A DNA stretch of 64,000 nt, from positions 39,194 through 103,193 of the forward strand of contig JAAYCL010000027.1 of assembly GCA_012729785.1 (NCBI GenBank), written 5' to 3'. Each line of letters opens with the position of its first letter. Position 1 is the first letter of the stretch. The stretch comes from Chlamydiota bacterium. Lineage in GTDB: Bacteria; Auribacterota; Tritonobacteria; UBA1439. A program made the translations under genes and the position numbers. The notes under the pieces were generated by a model. It had not been told where the DNA came from, made no database searches, and saw only the letters and a program-made list of their open reading frames with translations. This document shows positions 10,837 through 20,163 of this stretch, piece by piece.

Positions 10837-12486
10837 TCACCGGACGCGGAGTATCTCGGTGTCCTCGGCCCCCGCGATCCAGTTGAGCCGGCCGTTCACG
10901 ATCGGCGCCCTCGCGTCGACCGCGCCGCCCTGGAGCAGGTAATCGCCCGTGGGGATCCGATCGAAGGAGGCGCTGAACAGACGGATGCCGTGCGCGGCGG
11001 CCGGAACGGTCATCGCCACCGGCGCCCAGTGTTTCCCCCTCCTCTGCATCACGTAGGCGCTGAGATCGGGCGTGAGCCGGTTGCCCTCCACCAGGTAGAG
11101 GCGACGCCCCGCAGGCGTGACGATGTAGAACGCGGGGTAGAACGGCTCGTGTATCGCCCTCGTCACGTCCACGTCGATATCGATCGCCCCGGTCGTGGCG
11201 AACCGGGTGCGGTTCGGCCGAAGGTGCACCGTGTGCGCCGCGGGTGCGTCGCTCATCGGCTGGATGGCGATATGGACCTCGGCCGCATCCCCCTCGACGC
11301 CGGTGCTGAACTCCCCCACGTCGTCGAAGGAGAACCCGTAACAGAACCCCTCGTACGCGGCCTCGTGCAGCACCTTCGAGTACAGGTTCGTCGGCTCGTG
11401 CGCGTAGAACCGTCGGGCGTCGCGCCACCAGTCGTCGGGATTCTGGATGCCGTGCGCGCCGTCGTAGAGAACCCCGCGGTTCAGCGCGGCGCCCATCGTC
11501 TTGATGATCCCCTGCTTCGCGATGCTGTCGCTCCCCGTGGTGAACAGGTAGCCGGGCCCGTCGCACCCGAAGATATGCGCGCCCTGGCCGGCGAGGTTTT
11601 TGATCTCGACCTTCTCCTTTGTGCCCGCGGTAAACCTAAAGGCCCCTTTCTCCACTTGCCCGGTCGCCTTCCACGCGGGCGCGTTCGGGGGGCTCTTGAG
11701 GTACAGTGTCTTCGTGCCATAGTAGCTCCAGCATCGGGAGACGTAATCGTCGAAATACGAATCGAACGGCTTTGTGTCCGCCAGCTTGTTCGGCGCGACG
11801 AACCTGACGGGCGTACCGCCGTTCCAGACCATGCCGTGGTTCCACGGCGCGGGGAGGTTTTTGAGTTCGGAGATGATCGCGTGCCTGCTCTTCGTGAAAC
11901 CGCGCGACAGGGTGGTCCCGTTGCGGAGCTTCAGCCCGAGCATGAAGGAGATGCTGAAGTAGTCGACGGTGGTGGTGTTGAGGAACGGCCGCTTGCCGTG
12001 CTCCCAGTCCAGTTCGATCTTGTCGAAGATCAGGTGGTAGTTCGGATTGTTCTGATCGACGGCGGAGGGCGTTTCCAGTTCGGTAGCCGAGAACACGTGG
12101 AAATACGCCGGCTGCTTGAAGGAGATGTACACCCGCCCGCTGATGATATGCGGCATCCGGAAGGAGTAGGCGTGGATCGTCTCGTGCGTGAGCTCGGAGA
12201 GTCTGCGCGCGTAGCCGGTGTACCGGTCGTGCGGCCACGGCCCTCCCGGGGGACGGACGGTGTTGTCGCTTTCGGCGATCGGATGCCAGGTCGAGGTCGC
12301 GAGATCCACGTGCCCGTTTTTACCGGAACCGGAGGGATCGAGCCCCGTCATCTGGACGTACACCTGGTCGTCCGCGTAGGTGTGGGAATCGTTCAGGACG
12401 ATCACCTTCAACAGGTCCGCGCCGCACCGGCACGGGACCGCCGCCGCCATCACCGCCGCCGCCAGAATTCCCACCGCCCTATTCAT
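10837..12486 (-). CDS. Secreted GH64-like beta-1,3-glucanase (thaumatin-like fold) with extra C-terminal domain
   Basis: 549 residues. A signal peptide covers residues 1 to about 23. Residues 25-420 follow the glycoside hydrolase family 64 pattern: DDQVYVQMTGLD, a GHVDLATSTWHPI block, SGRVYISF, then IELDW and TTTVDYFS. Glu158 and Asp175 are in the places of the family's catalytic acid and base. GH64 enzymes release laminaripentaose from beta-1,3-glucan. The last 120 residues form a separate beta-rich module (YPAFYIVTPAGRRLYLVEG ... GDYLLQGGAVDA) closely resembling the C-terminus of the GloVer-repeat protein at 45614-47212. A long G-run precedes the ATG. Activity on glucan is inference; another beta-glycan is possible. 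Confidence 0.7.
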   Translation of the reverse strand: MNRAVGILAAAVMAAAVPCRCGADLLKVIVLNDSHTYADDQVYVQMTGLDPSGSGKNGHVDLATSTWHPIAESDNTVRPPGGPWPHDRYTGYARRLSELTHETIHAYSFRMPHIISGRVYISFKQPAYFHVFSATELETPSAVDQNNPNYHLIFDKIELDWEHGKRPFLNTTTVDYFSISFMLGLKLRNGTTLSRGFTKSRHAIISELKNLPAPWNHGMVWNGGTPVRFVAPNKLADTKPFDSYFDDYVSRCWSYYGTKTLYLKSPPNAPAWKATGQVEKGAFRFTAGTKEKVEIKNLAGQGAHIFGCDGPGYLFTTGSDSIAKQGIIKTMGAALNRGVLYDGAHGIQNPDDWWRDARRFYAHEPTNLYSKVLHEAAYEGFCYGFSFDDVGEFSTGVEGDAAEVHIAIQPMSDAPAAHTVHLRPNRTRFATTGAIDIDVDVTRAIHEPFYPAFYIVTPAGRRLYLVEGNRLTPDLSAYVMQRRGKHWAPVAMTVPAAAHGIRLFSASFDRIPTGDYLLQGGAVDARAPIVNGRLNWIAGAEDTEILRVR

Positions 12487-12825
12487 ACCCCCCCCTTTCG
12501 TGCTAATTTTTGAATGTACACACCCCGCGCGCGCGACGCAAGCGTTTCCTTATCTGCGTTTCCCTATCCGCTGTCGCATTCCCCGCGCGTGTCCCGATTC
12601 CCCCACGGTTCAAGGAAACCGGTCTCATCTACCCCGGGCTGATCGCGTTGAAGATCTCGCATATGCCGGATTACGGCGCGGCTGATACAACGGCCTGCCA
12701 GTGAAGAGCCGGACACGGCATGCACCCGGACCGGTTGGAGGTCGCGATGACCTGGATCGCGATTCAGTTGCTGCATTTCGTGCAACAACCGACGCCGACG
12801 GTGCTCCCATGGACAAGAGAACACC
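12487..12825. other. Intergenic region upstream of the GH64-like gene
   Basis: About 340 bases with no supported gene. Short open frames exist but have no family resemblance. It should hold the promoter of the GH64-like gene, but no clean -35/-10 pair stands out. Confidence 0.45.
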
Positions 12826-13050
12826 ATGACGATCGCGGATTTGACGCGGGAAGATCTGAAGGGGTGGGCCGGAGACCGGATCGTGAGACGCGGCCGATCA
12901 TATACACGCGACGCGAAGGATCTGCGCGTCGCCGCGGTTGGGGCGCGTGTCGCGTGGGCGCACGGAGGCGATCGTTACGCCGCGACGGTGCGCATGCTCG
13001 GGGTGCTGAATGCGCTCGAGGGACGCCGCGCTCCGATCGTCGGCGGTTGA
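12826..13050 (+). pseudogene. Remnant of a SWIM zinc-finger protein (N-terminal fragment)
   Basis: A 74-residue frame opens with MTIADLTREDLKGWAG and continues RIVRRGRSYTRDAKDL and GDRYAATVRM. This is the layout of the N-terminus of SWIM zinc-finger proteins (a short helix, RGxxY, then beta strands). The frame then changes to unrelated residues and stops before the CxCx-n-CxH zinc-binding part, so the gene is truncated. The resemblance is by eye and moderate. Confidence 0.45.
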
Positions 13051-13129
13051 GGAACGCGCGGTTCCGACGGATTTCGCGCATCTTCCGCACAATCCCCGCG
13101 TGTCTCTTGGCGCGCCCTCGAAGCCGTCC

Positions 13130-13951
13130 TCAGCGTGTATGACGGTACAGGTCGCTCTTGGAGATGCCGCTGAGCTGCGCGGCGAGCTTGAGGGCCGCCT
13201 TGCGGTCGATGGAGAGCCGCTCCTCGAGGTGCTTCACGTAGGCGGGCAGATCGACTGCGCCCCAGTCGGTCTCCTCTTTCGCGCCGGCGAGGACGATGAC
13301 GACCTCGCCCTTCACCTCGCCCTCCCCCACCCTGCCGATGATCCCGGAGAGCGTGCCGCGGGCGAACTCCTCGTGGATCTTCGTGAGCTCGCGCGCCACG
13401 GCCGCCTCCCTGTCGCCCATGGCGAGGAGCATCTCGCGGAGCGTCTCGGCCAGCCGGCGGGGGGATTCGTGGAAGACGAGCGTCCGCGTGTCGTGCGTGA
13501 GCGCGGCGAGGCGGGCGCGGCGCTCCTGCGCTCCTCTCGGCAGGAAGCCCTCGAAGCAGAAGCGCGACGTGTCCAGGCCGGAGGCGGCGAGCGCCGCGGC
13601 GAGGGCGACAGGGCCGGGGACGGGGACCACGTCGAAGCCCTCCGCGATCGCCATCCGCGCGACCAGCGCGCCCGGGTCGGAGATCCCCGGCATCCCCGCG
13701 TCCGAGACGAGCGCGACGCTCTTCCCCTCTCGCAGGAAGCCGATCAGCGCGCGCGCCTTCTCCTTCTCGCGCGCGCCGAAGTAGCTGACCAGACGCTTCC
13801 GCACCCGGTGGCGCTCGAGCAGGTGCTGCGTGCGGCGCGTGTCCTCGCAGGCGACGAGATCGACCTCGCCGAGGATCCGCAGGGCGCGCAGGGTGATATC
13901 CTCGAGGTTCCCGATGGGCGTGGCGACGAGGTAGAGCGTTCCCCTTTTCAC
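13130..13951 (-). CDS. rsmI: 16S rRNA (cytidine1402-2'-O)-methyltransferase
   Basis: Tetrapyrrole-methylase-fold enzyme that 2'-O-methylates C1402 in the ribosomal P site using SAM. Diagnostic motifs: YLVATPIGNLEDIT at the start, ACEDTRRT, SYFGAREKEK, VALVSDAGMPGISDPG and VPVPGPVA. A C-terminal RsmI-type HTH segment (ISKSDLYRH) closes the protein. 273 residues from the GTG at 13951, which is preceded by repeated GGGGAGG; a further GTG at 13984 has no such signal. It lies 101 bases downstream of parB on the same strand. Confidence 0.96.
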   Translation of the reverse strand: MKRGTLYLVATPIGNLEDITLRALRILGEVDLVACEDTRRTQHLLERHRVRKRLVSYFGAREKEKARALIGFLREGKSVALVSDAGMPGISDPGALVARMAIAEGFDVVPVPGPVALAAALAASGLDTSRFCFEGFLPRGAQERRARLAALTHDTRTLVFHESPRRLAETLREMLLAMGDREAAVARELTKIHEEFARGTLSGIIGRVGEGEVKGEVVIVLAGAKEETDWGAVDLPAYVKHLEERLSIDRKAALKLAAQLSGISKSDLYRHTR

Positions 13952-14052
13952 TCCCCTCCCCTCCCCTCCCCCGTCGCGGCGCACGCAGTCGGCGCGTCCG
14001 ACGGATCCATGCCGAATCCGACCGCCTTCGGCCGGGCTGCCCCAGGCGTGCC

Positions 14053-14907
14053 CTACTCCGCGAAGCCGGGCAGCATCATCTCGAGTATCCGCTCGAGGTC
14101 CTCCTGCGAGTAGTACTCCACCTCTATCCGCCCCTTGCGCCTTCCGGGGACGATGCGCACCTGCGTTCCGTAGGCGCCGCGCAAATTCTCCTCGATCTTG
14201 AGCAGCTCCGCCGATTTCCGGGGCGCCGCCCCCGCGCGGTGCCGGGGTTTTCGCTGCATCCGCGCGATCCAGCGCTCGGCCTCGCGCACCGACAGCCCGC
14301 GCGCCACGATCAGGTCCCGCAACGCCTTCTGCTGCCGAGGATCCTCCGCGGCCAAAAGGACCTTCGCGTGTCCCGCCGTGAGCCGCCCGGCGGCGATGTC
14401 GTCCTGGACCTCCTCGGGCAGTTTGAGGAGCCGGATCGCGTTCGCCACGGCCGCGCGGCTCTTGCCGACCTTCCCGGCGATCTCCTCCTGCGTGAGCGTG
14501 AACGCTTCGCCGAGGGTCCGATACGCGCGCGCCTCCTCGATCGGGTTCAGATCCTCCCGCTGCACGTTCTCCACGATCGCCAGCTCGAGCGCCTGCCGGT
14601 CGTCCGCGTTCTTCACGATCGCCGGCAGCGTCCGCGCCCCGAGGGCCTTGGCGGCCCTCAGGCGCCGCTCGCCCGCGATGAGCTCGAACTCCCCGCCCGC
14701 GGGCCTCACGATGATCGGCTGGATGACGCCCTTCTCCTTGATGGACTCCACGAGTTCCCGGAGGCGCTCCGCGTCGAACTCGAGGCGCGGCTGGAATCTG
14801 CCCGCCTTGACGCGGGCGACGTCGATCTCCACCACCTCGCGCTCGCGGGCGGTGACCGTCTCCGGGATGAGCGCGCTCAGGCCCCTTCCGAGTGCAAGCT
14901 TAGCCAT
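14053..14907 (-). CDS. parB: Chromosome-partitioning protein ParB (CTPase, parS binding)
   Basis: 284 residues. The N-terminus (LGRGLSALIP) is typical of chromosomal ParB/Spo0J. The ParB/Srx CTPase domain contains LRELVESIKEKGVIQPI and the GERRLRAAK motif, followed by the ENVQREDLNPIEEARAY block. The HTH region (TQEEIAGKVGKSRAAVANAIRLL) binds parS, and the C-terminal dimerisation domain ends near LPGFAE. It loads on parS and slides as a clamp to build the partition complex. The start overlaps the parA end by 8 bases, and two parS sites lie upstream of parA. Confidence 0.97.
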   Translation of the reverse strand: MAKLALGRGLSALIPETVTAREREVVEIDVARVKAGRFQPRLEFDAERLRELVESIKEKGVIQPIIVRPAGGEFELIAGERRLRAAKALGARTLPAIVKNADDRQALELAIVENVQREDLNPIEEARAYRTLGEAFTLTQEEIAGKVGKSRAAVANAIRLLKLPEEVQDDIAAGRLTAGHAKVLLAAEDPRQQKALRDLIVARGLSVREAERWIARMQRKPRHRAGAAPRKSAELLKIEENLRGAYGTQVRIVPGRRKGRIEVEYYSQEDLERILEMMLPGFAE

Positions 14908-15769
14908 TGGGCATTCCTTCCTTTCGTTCGACCGTCTCCGGCGACGTCGATTCTCGGGCGGGCGCCTCCCCGCCATTCCTCCCCGCCCCCTCCTCCGGGA
15001 CGGGCATCCCGTGGCGCTCGAGGAATTCCCGCGCGAGCCGCATGTACGCGTGCGCCCCCGCCGATGCGGGGTCGTACTCCATGATCGGCTTCCCGAAACC
15101 CGGCGCCTCGCCGAGCCGGACGTTTCTCCCGATGACGGTCTTGAAGACCAGTTCGCCGAAGTGCGTCCGCACCTCGTGCTCGACCTGCTCGGAAAGATTC
15201 GTGCGGAGGTCCGCCATCGTGAGCAGGATGCCCTCCAGCGCCAGGAGCGGATTGAGCCGCTGACGCACAAGGTTATAGGTCTCAAGGAGCTGCCCGAGCC
15301 CCTCCAGCGCGTAGTACTCGCTCTGGATGGGCAGCAGCACCGAATCCGCGGCGGTGAGCGCGTTCACCGTGAGGAGGCCGAGGGATGGCGGGCAGTCGAT
15401 GAAGACGAAATCGAATCTATCCTTACTGCCTGCAAGGCAATTAGTTAGGAAGTATTCCCTGCGCTCCATACCTATCAGTTCTATCTCGGCCCCCGCGAGA
15501 TTCCTTTTTGCCGGGAGCAGATACAGGTTTTTCCACGGCAGGGCCCTCACGGCCTCTTCCGTGTTCTCCTGCCCGAGCATGCATTCGTAGATCCCGTGCC
15601 CGACCTCGTTCTTGTCGATGCCCAGGCCGCTCGTCGCGTTGCTCTGCGGATCGACATCGACGAGAAGGATCTTCTTGCCGAGCGCGCCGAGAGAGGATGA
15701 GAGACTGATTGCGGTGGTCGTCTTTCCAACCCCGCCCTTCTGATTCGCGATGGCTATGATCTTTCCCAT
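14900..15769 (-). CDS. parA: Chromosome-partitioning ATPase ParA/Soj
   Basis: 289 residues. Deviant Walker A motif QKGGVGKTTTAI near residue 10, Walker A' in DVDPQSNATSGLG, and Walker B FVFIDCPPSLG. The ATP-bound dimer coats DNA and moves ParB-parS complexes, also acting on DnaA in some species. The start at MGKIIAIANQKGG is preferred; an upstream GTG adds residues without similarity. A short GC-poor stretch lies inside the gene near 15410-15480. The promoter and a palindrome upstream are listed separately. Confidence 0.97.
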   Translation of the reverse strand: MGKIIAIANQKGGVGKTTTAISLSSSLGALGKKILLVDVDPQSNATSGLGIDKNEVGHGIYECMLGQENTEEAVRALPWKNLYLLPAKRNLAGAEIELIGMERREYFLTNCLAGSKDRFDFVFIDCPPSLGLLTVNALTAADSVLLPIQSEYYALEGLGQLLETYNLVRQRLNPLLALEGILLTMADLRTNLSEQVEHEVRTHFGELVFKTVIGRNVRLGEAPGFGKPIMEYDPASAGAHAYMRLAREFLERHGMPVPEEGAGRNGGEAPARESTSPETVERKEGMPNG

Positions 15770-15792
15770 TGGGTGTCTCCGATGCTGTGCAC

Positions 15793-15821
15793 AATATTGC
15801 ATAACGACATTTATATGTCAA
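15793..15821 (-). promoter_or_regulatory. Sigma70-type promoter of parAB
   Basis: On the minus strand: perfect -35 TTGACA (15816-15821), 17-base spacer, -10 AATATT (15793-15798, 4 of 6). It lies 24-52 bases upstream of the parA ATG, in an AT-rich island. Confidence 0.6.
15806..15819. promoter_or_regulatory. Palindrome over the parAB promoter (possible operator)
   Basis: GACAT-TTAT-ATGTC, a perfect 5-base dyad that overlaps the -35 box of the parAB promoter. Its position would allow a dimeric repressor to block RNA polymerase; no regulator is identified. Confidence 0.35.
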
Positions 15822-16144
15822 TACATGTTTTAGTCCCTCCCCTCTTATACCGCAACCTCCCATTGCCGTTGAACAGTTTCAGAAGCAGTGGAGAAGAGCG
15901 CAGCTCTTTCCGCCCGATTCGCCGGATGTCGTCACCGGCCCTTTGCGCCGGCCTGTCCGGCTCTATCGTTTCGACGAAAGAGGCCGCGTGCTTCCGGCGT
16001 GAAACCGCGGATTGAGGTTCGGATCCAGGCGAAGCGGGAACCTCGTGTTGTGCAGACCCGGGCGTCAGATCGAACGGGAATGGAGCATCGCGGTCCGTCT
16101 GTTCCGGATGGGACAGGGGCCTATAAGCCGGTGGAGAACGCGGT
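15822..16144. other. Gene-free stretch where rsmG is usually found
   Basis: In many bacteria rsmG (gidB) lies between mnmG and parA. Here no frame on either strand shows the RsmG SAM-binding or LLLxWNxxxNLT motifs. A minus-strand frame opening with MFHVEQ begins inside the parS palindrome and has no family resemblance. Confidence 0.6.
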
Positions 16145-16160
16145 TGTTCCACGTGGAACA
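16145..16160. promoter_or_regulatory. parS: parS site 1
   Basis: Perfect 16-base palindrome TGTTCCACGTGGAACA, the GC-variant of the near-universal parS consensus bound by chromosomal ParB. It lies about 375 bases upstream of parA. Confidence 0.93.
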
Positions 16161-16191
16161 ATTTCGTGGAGGGCGGGGCAGGGGACTGATT

Positions 16192-16207
16192 TGTTCCACG
16201 TGGAACA
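16192..16207. promoter_or_regulatory. parS: parS site 2
   Basis: Second identical palindrome TGTTCCACGTGGAACA, 47 bases from site 1 start to start (about 4.5 helical turns) and 27 bases downstream of the mnmG stop. Confidence 0.93.
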
Positions 16208-16233
16208 TTCGGGCACAGATGCGCGAAAGACGA

Positions 16234-18081
16234 TCAGACGGAGGAGCGCGCACCGCCGGCCCGGCGCCTGTTTCGGGAGAGGAAGACCATGAGGACCGAG
16301 AGGTCCGAGGGACTGACGCCGGAGATGCGGGATGCCTGGCCGAGCGAGGAGGGCATCACCTTGCCGAGCTTCTCGCGCGCCTCCTTCTTCAGGCCTGTCA
16401 TCCCCGCGTAGTCGATGCCCGGCGGTATCCGCACCGATTCCATCGACTTGAACTTCTCGATCTCCTCGAGCTGCCTCTTCAGGTAGCCGGCGTACTTCAC
16501 CTCGCTTTCGATCTGCTCGATCACGTCCGCACCCAGATCGGGGAGACCCGCGACGCCCAGCGCGGCAAGATCGGCCCACCTGATTTCCGGACGTTTGAGA
16601 AGCTGTTCCGCGGTGGAGTTGCCCGACCTGAGTTCAGAGAGGATCCTGATGCCCTCCGCGATGCGCCGCCTCTTCTCGCAGAGCCGCGTGAACTGAGCCT
16701 CCGAAATCAGACCGAGCGCGCGGCCATGCGGCATCAGACGAAGGTCCGCATTGTTTTGCCTCAGCGACAGCCGGTATTCCGCCCTTGAGGTGAACATCCT
16801 GTACGGCTCTTCCGTTCCTTTCGTCACGAGGTCGTCCAGGAGAACGCCAATGTACGCCTCCGACCTGTCGAGCGTGAACGCGCTTTTCCCGAGGACCTTC
16901 AGCGCCGCATTAACCCCGGCGATCAGGCCCTGTGCGGCCGCCTCCTCGTAGCCGGAGGTGCCGTTGATCTGGCCGGCCAGGTAGAGACCGGGCACCTTCT
17001 TCGTCTCCAGTGTCGGGTGAAGCTGCGTCGGCCGGACATAGTCGTACTCTATCGCGTAGCCGGGCCGCATTATCTCCGCGGCCTGGAGACCTTCTATCGA
17101 ACGGACCATCTCGACCTGCACATCGTAGGGGAGACTGGTGGCCAGGCCGTTCAGGTAGATCTCGCCGGTATTCCGCCCCTCGGGCTCCAGGAAGATTTGG
17201 TGCGAAGGGGTGTCCGGAAATCTGACGATCTTCTCCTCGATGTAGGAACAGTAGCGCACGCCGGTCCCCTTGATCGCACCAGAAAAATGCGGAGATCGGT
17301 GGAGATTCGACTTTACGATGCGCGCCGTCTTTTCGCCGGTGTGCGTGAGATAGCACGGAAGTTGCGTCAGATCGAGTGAAGCGGTGGCGAAGGAGAAGGG
17401 CAGGGGGACCTCGTCGCCGTCCTGCCGCACCATGACGCCCGTGTCGACCGACCTCGCGCTTACCCTCGGGGGAGTTCCGGTCTTCAGTCTTCCCATCTCG
17501 AACCCGAGCCCCTTGAGGCACTCCGCAAGGTCCGTCGATGCGGATTCTCCCGCTCTTCCCGCCTGAAGAGACGTATCGCCGATATGGATCAGTCCGTTCA
17601 AGAAGGTTCCGGTCGCAACTACCACTGTAGACGCATGATATGAATTCCCGCCGATGCATTCCACGAGAAATAGCCGGTCTTTCTCGGGCACTATGCGGGC
17701 GGCCATCTCCTGCTTCAGGTCGAGGTTTTCGCAGCTTTCGACTATCCGCTTCATTCTCGCGTGGTAGGCGAGCTTGTCGCACTGCGCCCTGGACGACCTG
17801 ACAGCCGGCCCTTTCTTCCGGTTCAACACCTTGAACTGGATTCCCGCGGCGTCCGTGTTCCTGCCCATCTCGCCGCCGAGGGCATCTATCTCGCGGACGA
17901 GGTGCCCTTTGGCGAGCCCACCGATTGCGGGGTTGCAGGACATCCGCCCAATCGCGTCGAGGTTCCCCGTGAGCATGAGCACACGGACGCCCATCCGGGC
18001 CGCCGCAAGTGCCGCCTCGCAGCCGGCATGGCCCGCTCCCACCACTATGCACCCGTAGTTGACCGGGTTCCTGTAGGCCAT
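16234..18081 (-). CDS. mnmG: tRNA U34 carboxymethylaminomethyl synthesis protein MnmG (GidA)
   Basis: FAD-dependent partner of MnmE that installs the cmnm5 group on wobble uridine. 615 residues. N-terminal FAD-binding motif [19 protein letters not shown], conserved [35 protein letters not shown] and RLKTGTPPR, plus the C-terminal family-specific helical domain with [10 protein letters not shown] and [16 protein letters not shown]. Full length. The start is 5 bases from the mnmE stop on the same strand, so the two partner proteins form an operon. Confidence 0.98.
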   Translation of the reverse strand: MAYRNPVNYGCIVVGAGHAGCEAALAAARMGVRVLMLTGNLDAIGRMSCNPAIGGLAKGHLVREIDALGGEMGRNTDAAGIQFKVLNRKKGPAVRSSRAQCDKLAYHARMKRIVESCENLDLKQEMAARIVPEKDRLFLVECIGGNSYHASTVVVATGTFLNGLIHIGDTSLQAGRAGESASTDLAECLKGLGFEMGRLKTGTPPRVSARSVDTGVMVRQDGDEVPLPFSFATASLDLTQLPCYLTHTGEKTARIVKSNLHRSPHFSGAIKGTGVRYCSYIEEKIVRFPDTPSHQIFLEPEGRNTGEIYLNGLATSLPYDVQVEMVRSIEGLQAAEIMRPGYAIEYDYVRPTQLHPTLETKKVPGLYLAGQINGTSGYEEAAAQGLIAGVNAALKVLGKSAFTLDRSEAYIGVLLDDLVTKGTEEPYRMFTSRAEYRLSLRQNNADLRLMPHGRALGLISEAQFTRLCEKRRRIAEGIRILSELRSGNSTAEQLLKRPEIRWADLAALGVAGLPDLGADVIEQIESEVKYAGYLKRQLEEIEKFKSMESVRIPPGIDYAGMTGLKKEAREKLGKVMPSSLGQASRISGVSPSDLSVLMVFLSRNRRRAGGARSSV

Positions 18082-18086
18082 TTGCC

Positions 18087-19475
18087 TTATTTCCCGATGC
18101 AGAATCTCGAAAAGATCCTGTCCAGGAGTTCTTCGCTCGCCGTCTCTCCGACTATATCCCCCAGCGCGGCAAGGGCTCTGTTCAGCTCAACGGCGACGAG
18201 CTCCTCCTGGTTGCCCGACCTGGCAAGGTCGAGCGCCGAATCGATCGCTTCAGCGCATTTTTTGAGCGATTGTGCCTGTTGAACAGAGAATAAAATAGCG
18301 GATTCGCTTCCATTGCTATATGATTCTAACTTATTCATATTATTAATTATACTTCTTAAGCTTTCTATGCCTTCTTCCGTTTTGGCGGAGACGCTCAGGG
18401 ATTTCCATCCCTTGACCTCCGAGGGAAGACGGCCAACATCCAGACGCTTCGCGAGATCGTTCTTGTTCAACACGAGCACTACTTTTCTTTCCGCGAGAAG
18501 CGCGGCGATTTCCCGATCCTCCTCCGACCAGGGCACGGAGGAGTCCGCGACGAAGAGCGCCAGGTCGGCCCGCTCGAGCGCCGCCTTGCTCCTCGCGACG
18601 CCCGCCCTGCCCGCCTCGTCGAGATGGTCGCCGCAGATCCCCGCCGTGTCCACGAAGGTGACGGGGATCCCGTCGAGCTCGACCGTTTCCTCCACTGTGT
18701 CGCGTGTCGTCCCCCTCTGCGGGGTGACAAGCGCGCGATCCGCGTGCAGGAGCGCGTTGAACAGGCAGGACTTCCCCGCGTTCGGCTTCCCGACGATGAC
18801 CACGCGCGCCCCTTCCCGCGCGCGCATCCCCGCGGTCCCGGCCGCGTCGAGAAGACGGCACCTTTCCTGCGCCCGGGCGAGGCCGGAACGGATATCGCCG
18901 CCCTGGTCCGTCGAAACATCTTCGGGAAACTCGATCCGCGCCTCCAGATCCGCGAGGAGATCCAGCAACTCCTCCCTGAACTTCCCGATCCTTTGGCTCA
19001 AGGCGCCGTCTGCCTGCCTGAGGGCCAGCTCGAGCGCCTTCCCGCTCTCCGCGTCGATGATCCCCGCGACCGCCTCCGCCTGCGAGAGGTCCATCCTCCC
19101 GTTGAGAAACGCCCGCCGGGTGAATTCTCCCGGGAGGGCGATCCTGGCGCCTTCCCGGAGGCACGCCTCGAGCACCCTCGCCAGCACCAGCGGGTTCCCG
19201 TGACAGTGGAACTCGACGACGTCCTCGCCGGTGTAGCTCCCGGGCCCCCGCATCACCGCCACCAGCGCCTCGTCGAGCAGGATCCCGCCGTCAGAGAGCC
19301 GCCTTTGTCTGAGCGTGTGTGTGGCGGACTCCTCGATCGGAGGGCCGGGCGCGGCGCGGGTGAGACAGCCGGCTATCTCGAGGGCGCGCCGGCCGCTCAG
19401 GCGCACGATGCCGATGGCGCCCCTTCCGTGCGGGGTGGAGACGGCCACGATGGTGTCGTGCGGATGCGCTTTCAC
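18087..19475 (-). CDS. mnmE: tRNA modification GTPase MnmE (TrmE)
   Basis: 462 residues. N-terminal formyl-tetrahydrofolate-binding domain begins [21 protein letters not shown]. The inserted G domain has G1 [14 protein letters not shown] (Cys where Ser is usual), G2 [10 protein letters not shown]3 DTAGIC and G4 NKND. The C-terminal catalytic motif CIGK is intact. With MnmG it modifies U34 of several tRNAs. Between 18286 and 18370, inside the helical domain, base composition drops to about three-quarters AT while the frame is kept. Confidence 0.98.
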   Translation of the reverse strand: MKAHPHDTIVAVSTPHGRGAIGIVRLSGRRALEIAGCLTRAAPGPPIEESATHTLRQRRLSDGGILLDEALVAVMRGPGSYTGEDVVEFHCHGNPLVLARVLEACLREGARIALPGEFTRRAFLNGRMDLSQAEAVAGIIDAESGKALELALRQADGALSQRIGKFREELLDLLADLEARIEFPEDVSTDQGGDIRSGLARAQERCRLLDAAGTAGMRAREGARVVIVGKPNAGKSCLFNALLHADRALVTPQRGTTRDTVEETVELDGIPVTFVDTAGICGDHLDEAGRAGVARSKAALERADLALFVADSSVPWSEEDREIAALLAERKVVLVLNKNDLAKRLDVGRLPSEVKGWKSLSVSAKTEEGIESLRSIINNMNKLESYSNGSESAILFSVQQAQSLKKCAEAIDSALDLARSGNQEELVAVELNRALAALGDIVGETASEELLDRIFSRFCIGK

Positions 19476-19622
19476 GGGCCAGATTATACGTCGCCTGACG
19501 CGGGGCGGGGACAGATTAATGCGGGACGGCGGGGGGACCCGGCCCCGTTGCGCGGGCGCACGCCGGTTGGACCGGGGTGAGCGCCGCCAGGCGGGATCCG
19601 CCCGAGGCCGCTGACGGCGGGG

Positions 19623-20150
19623 CTATTCGCCGGCGGGGGAGGGGAGGTCGTGCGGCATTCCGCCGGGAGGGGCCTGCTGCCAGGAGCGTATGCGGACGCG
19701 GCGGCCCTCGCGGCTGTCCTCGCTCCGGGTCTCGATCCCCGCCTTGTCGCGGAGCGCGACGTGCACGATCTTCCGCTCCCAGGAGGTCATCGGCTGGAGC
19801 AGTTCCGAGCCTCCGGTCACGCCGATTCGGCCGGAGACCTCCTCCGCCAGGCGCCCGAGCTCAATCTCGCGCCTCTTCCTGCAGCCGTTGAGGTCCAGCA
19901 CGACGGGCGGCAGCCCGCCGTCGCCGAGCTTCCTGCCCGCTATGCGCTGCGCCAGGTACTGCAGCGCCTCCAGCACGCCGCTCTCGTTCCTGCCGAAAGC
20001 CGCGGGATCCTCCGTGACCGCCTCAATGCGCACGGCGGTCCCGTCCCAAACGGCATCGACCGAAGCGCGCACGGAAAGATGCGCCAGCATCTTCTCCAGA
20101 ATCTCTTTGATCAGGGCTGCCGTCTCTTCAGTCATACATTTGTGATCCAT
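19623..20150 (-). CDS. jag: Jag-like RNA-binding protein (KH-R3H)
   Basis: 175 residues. The KH-type region includes GVLEALQYLAQRI, and the R3H domain reads LQPMTSWERKIVHVALRD with the Arg-x3-His spacing and a following T-S-x-D strand (ETRSEDS). Jag/KhpB proteins bind small RNAs and mRNAs and sit next to yidC in many genomes, as here (14 bases from the yidC stop). The N-terminal Jag_N domain is short or absent. Two in-frame ATGs (20150 and 20135) lack a clear ribosome-binding site; the first is given. Confidence 0.85.
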   Translation of the reverse strand: MDHKCMTEETAALIKEILEKMLAHLSVRASVDAVWDGTAVRIEAVTEDPAAFGRNESGVLEALQYLAQRIAGRKLGDGGLPPVVLDLNGCRKRREIELGRLAEEVSGRIGVTGGSELLQPMTSWERKIVHVALRDKAGIETRSEDSREGRRVRIRSWQQAPPGGMPHDLPSPAGE

Positions 20151-20163
20151 CGTTAGTACGATA

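Noticed and set aside
15811..16161. Minus-strand open frame starting MFHVEQ between parA and mnmG
   Set aside because: Its start lies inside parS site 1, which by itself encodes FHVE-like residues. The rest is Pro/Arg-rich with no family motif and no ribosome-binding site, and it is not RsmG.
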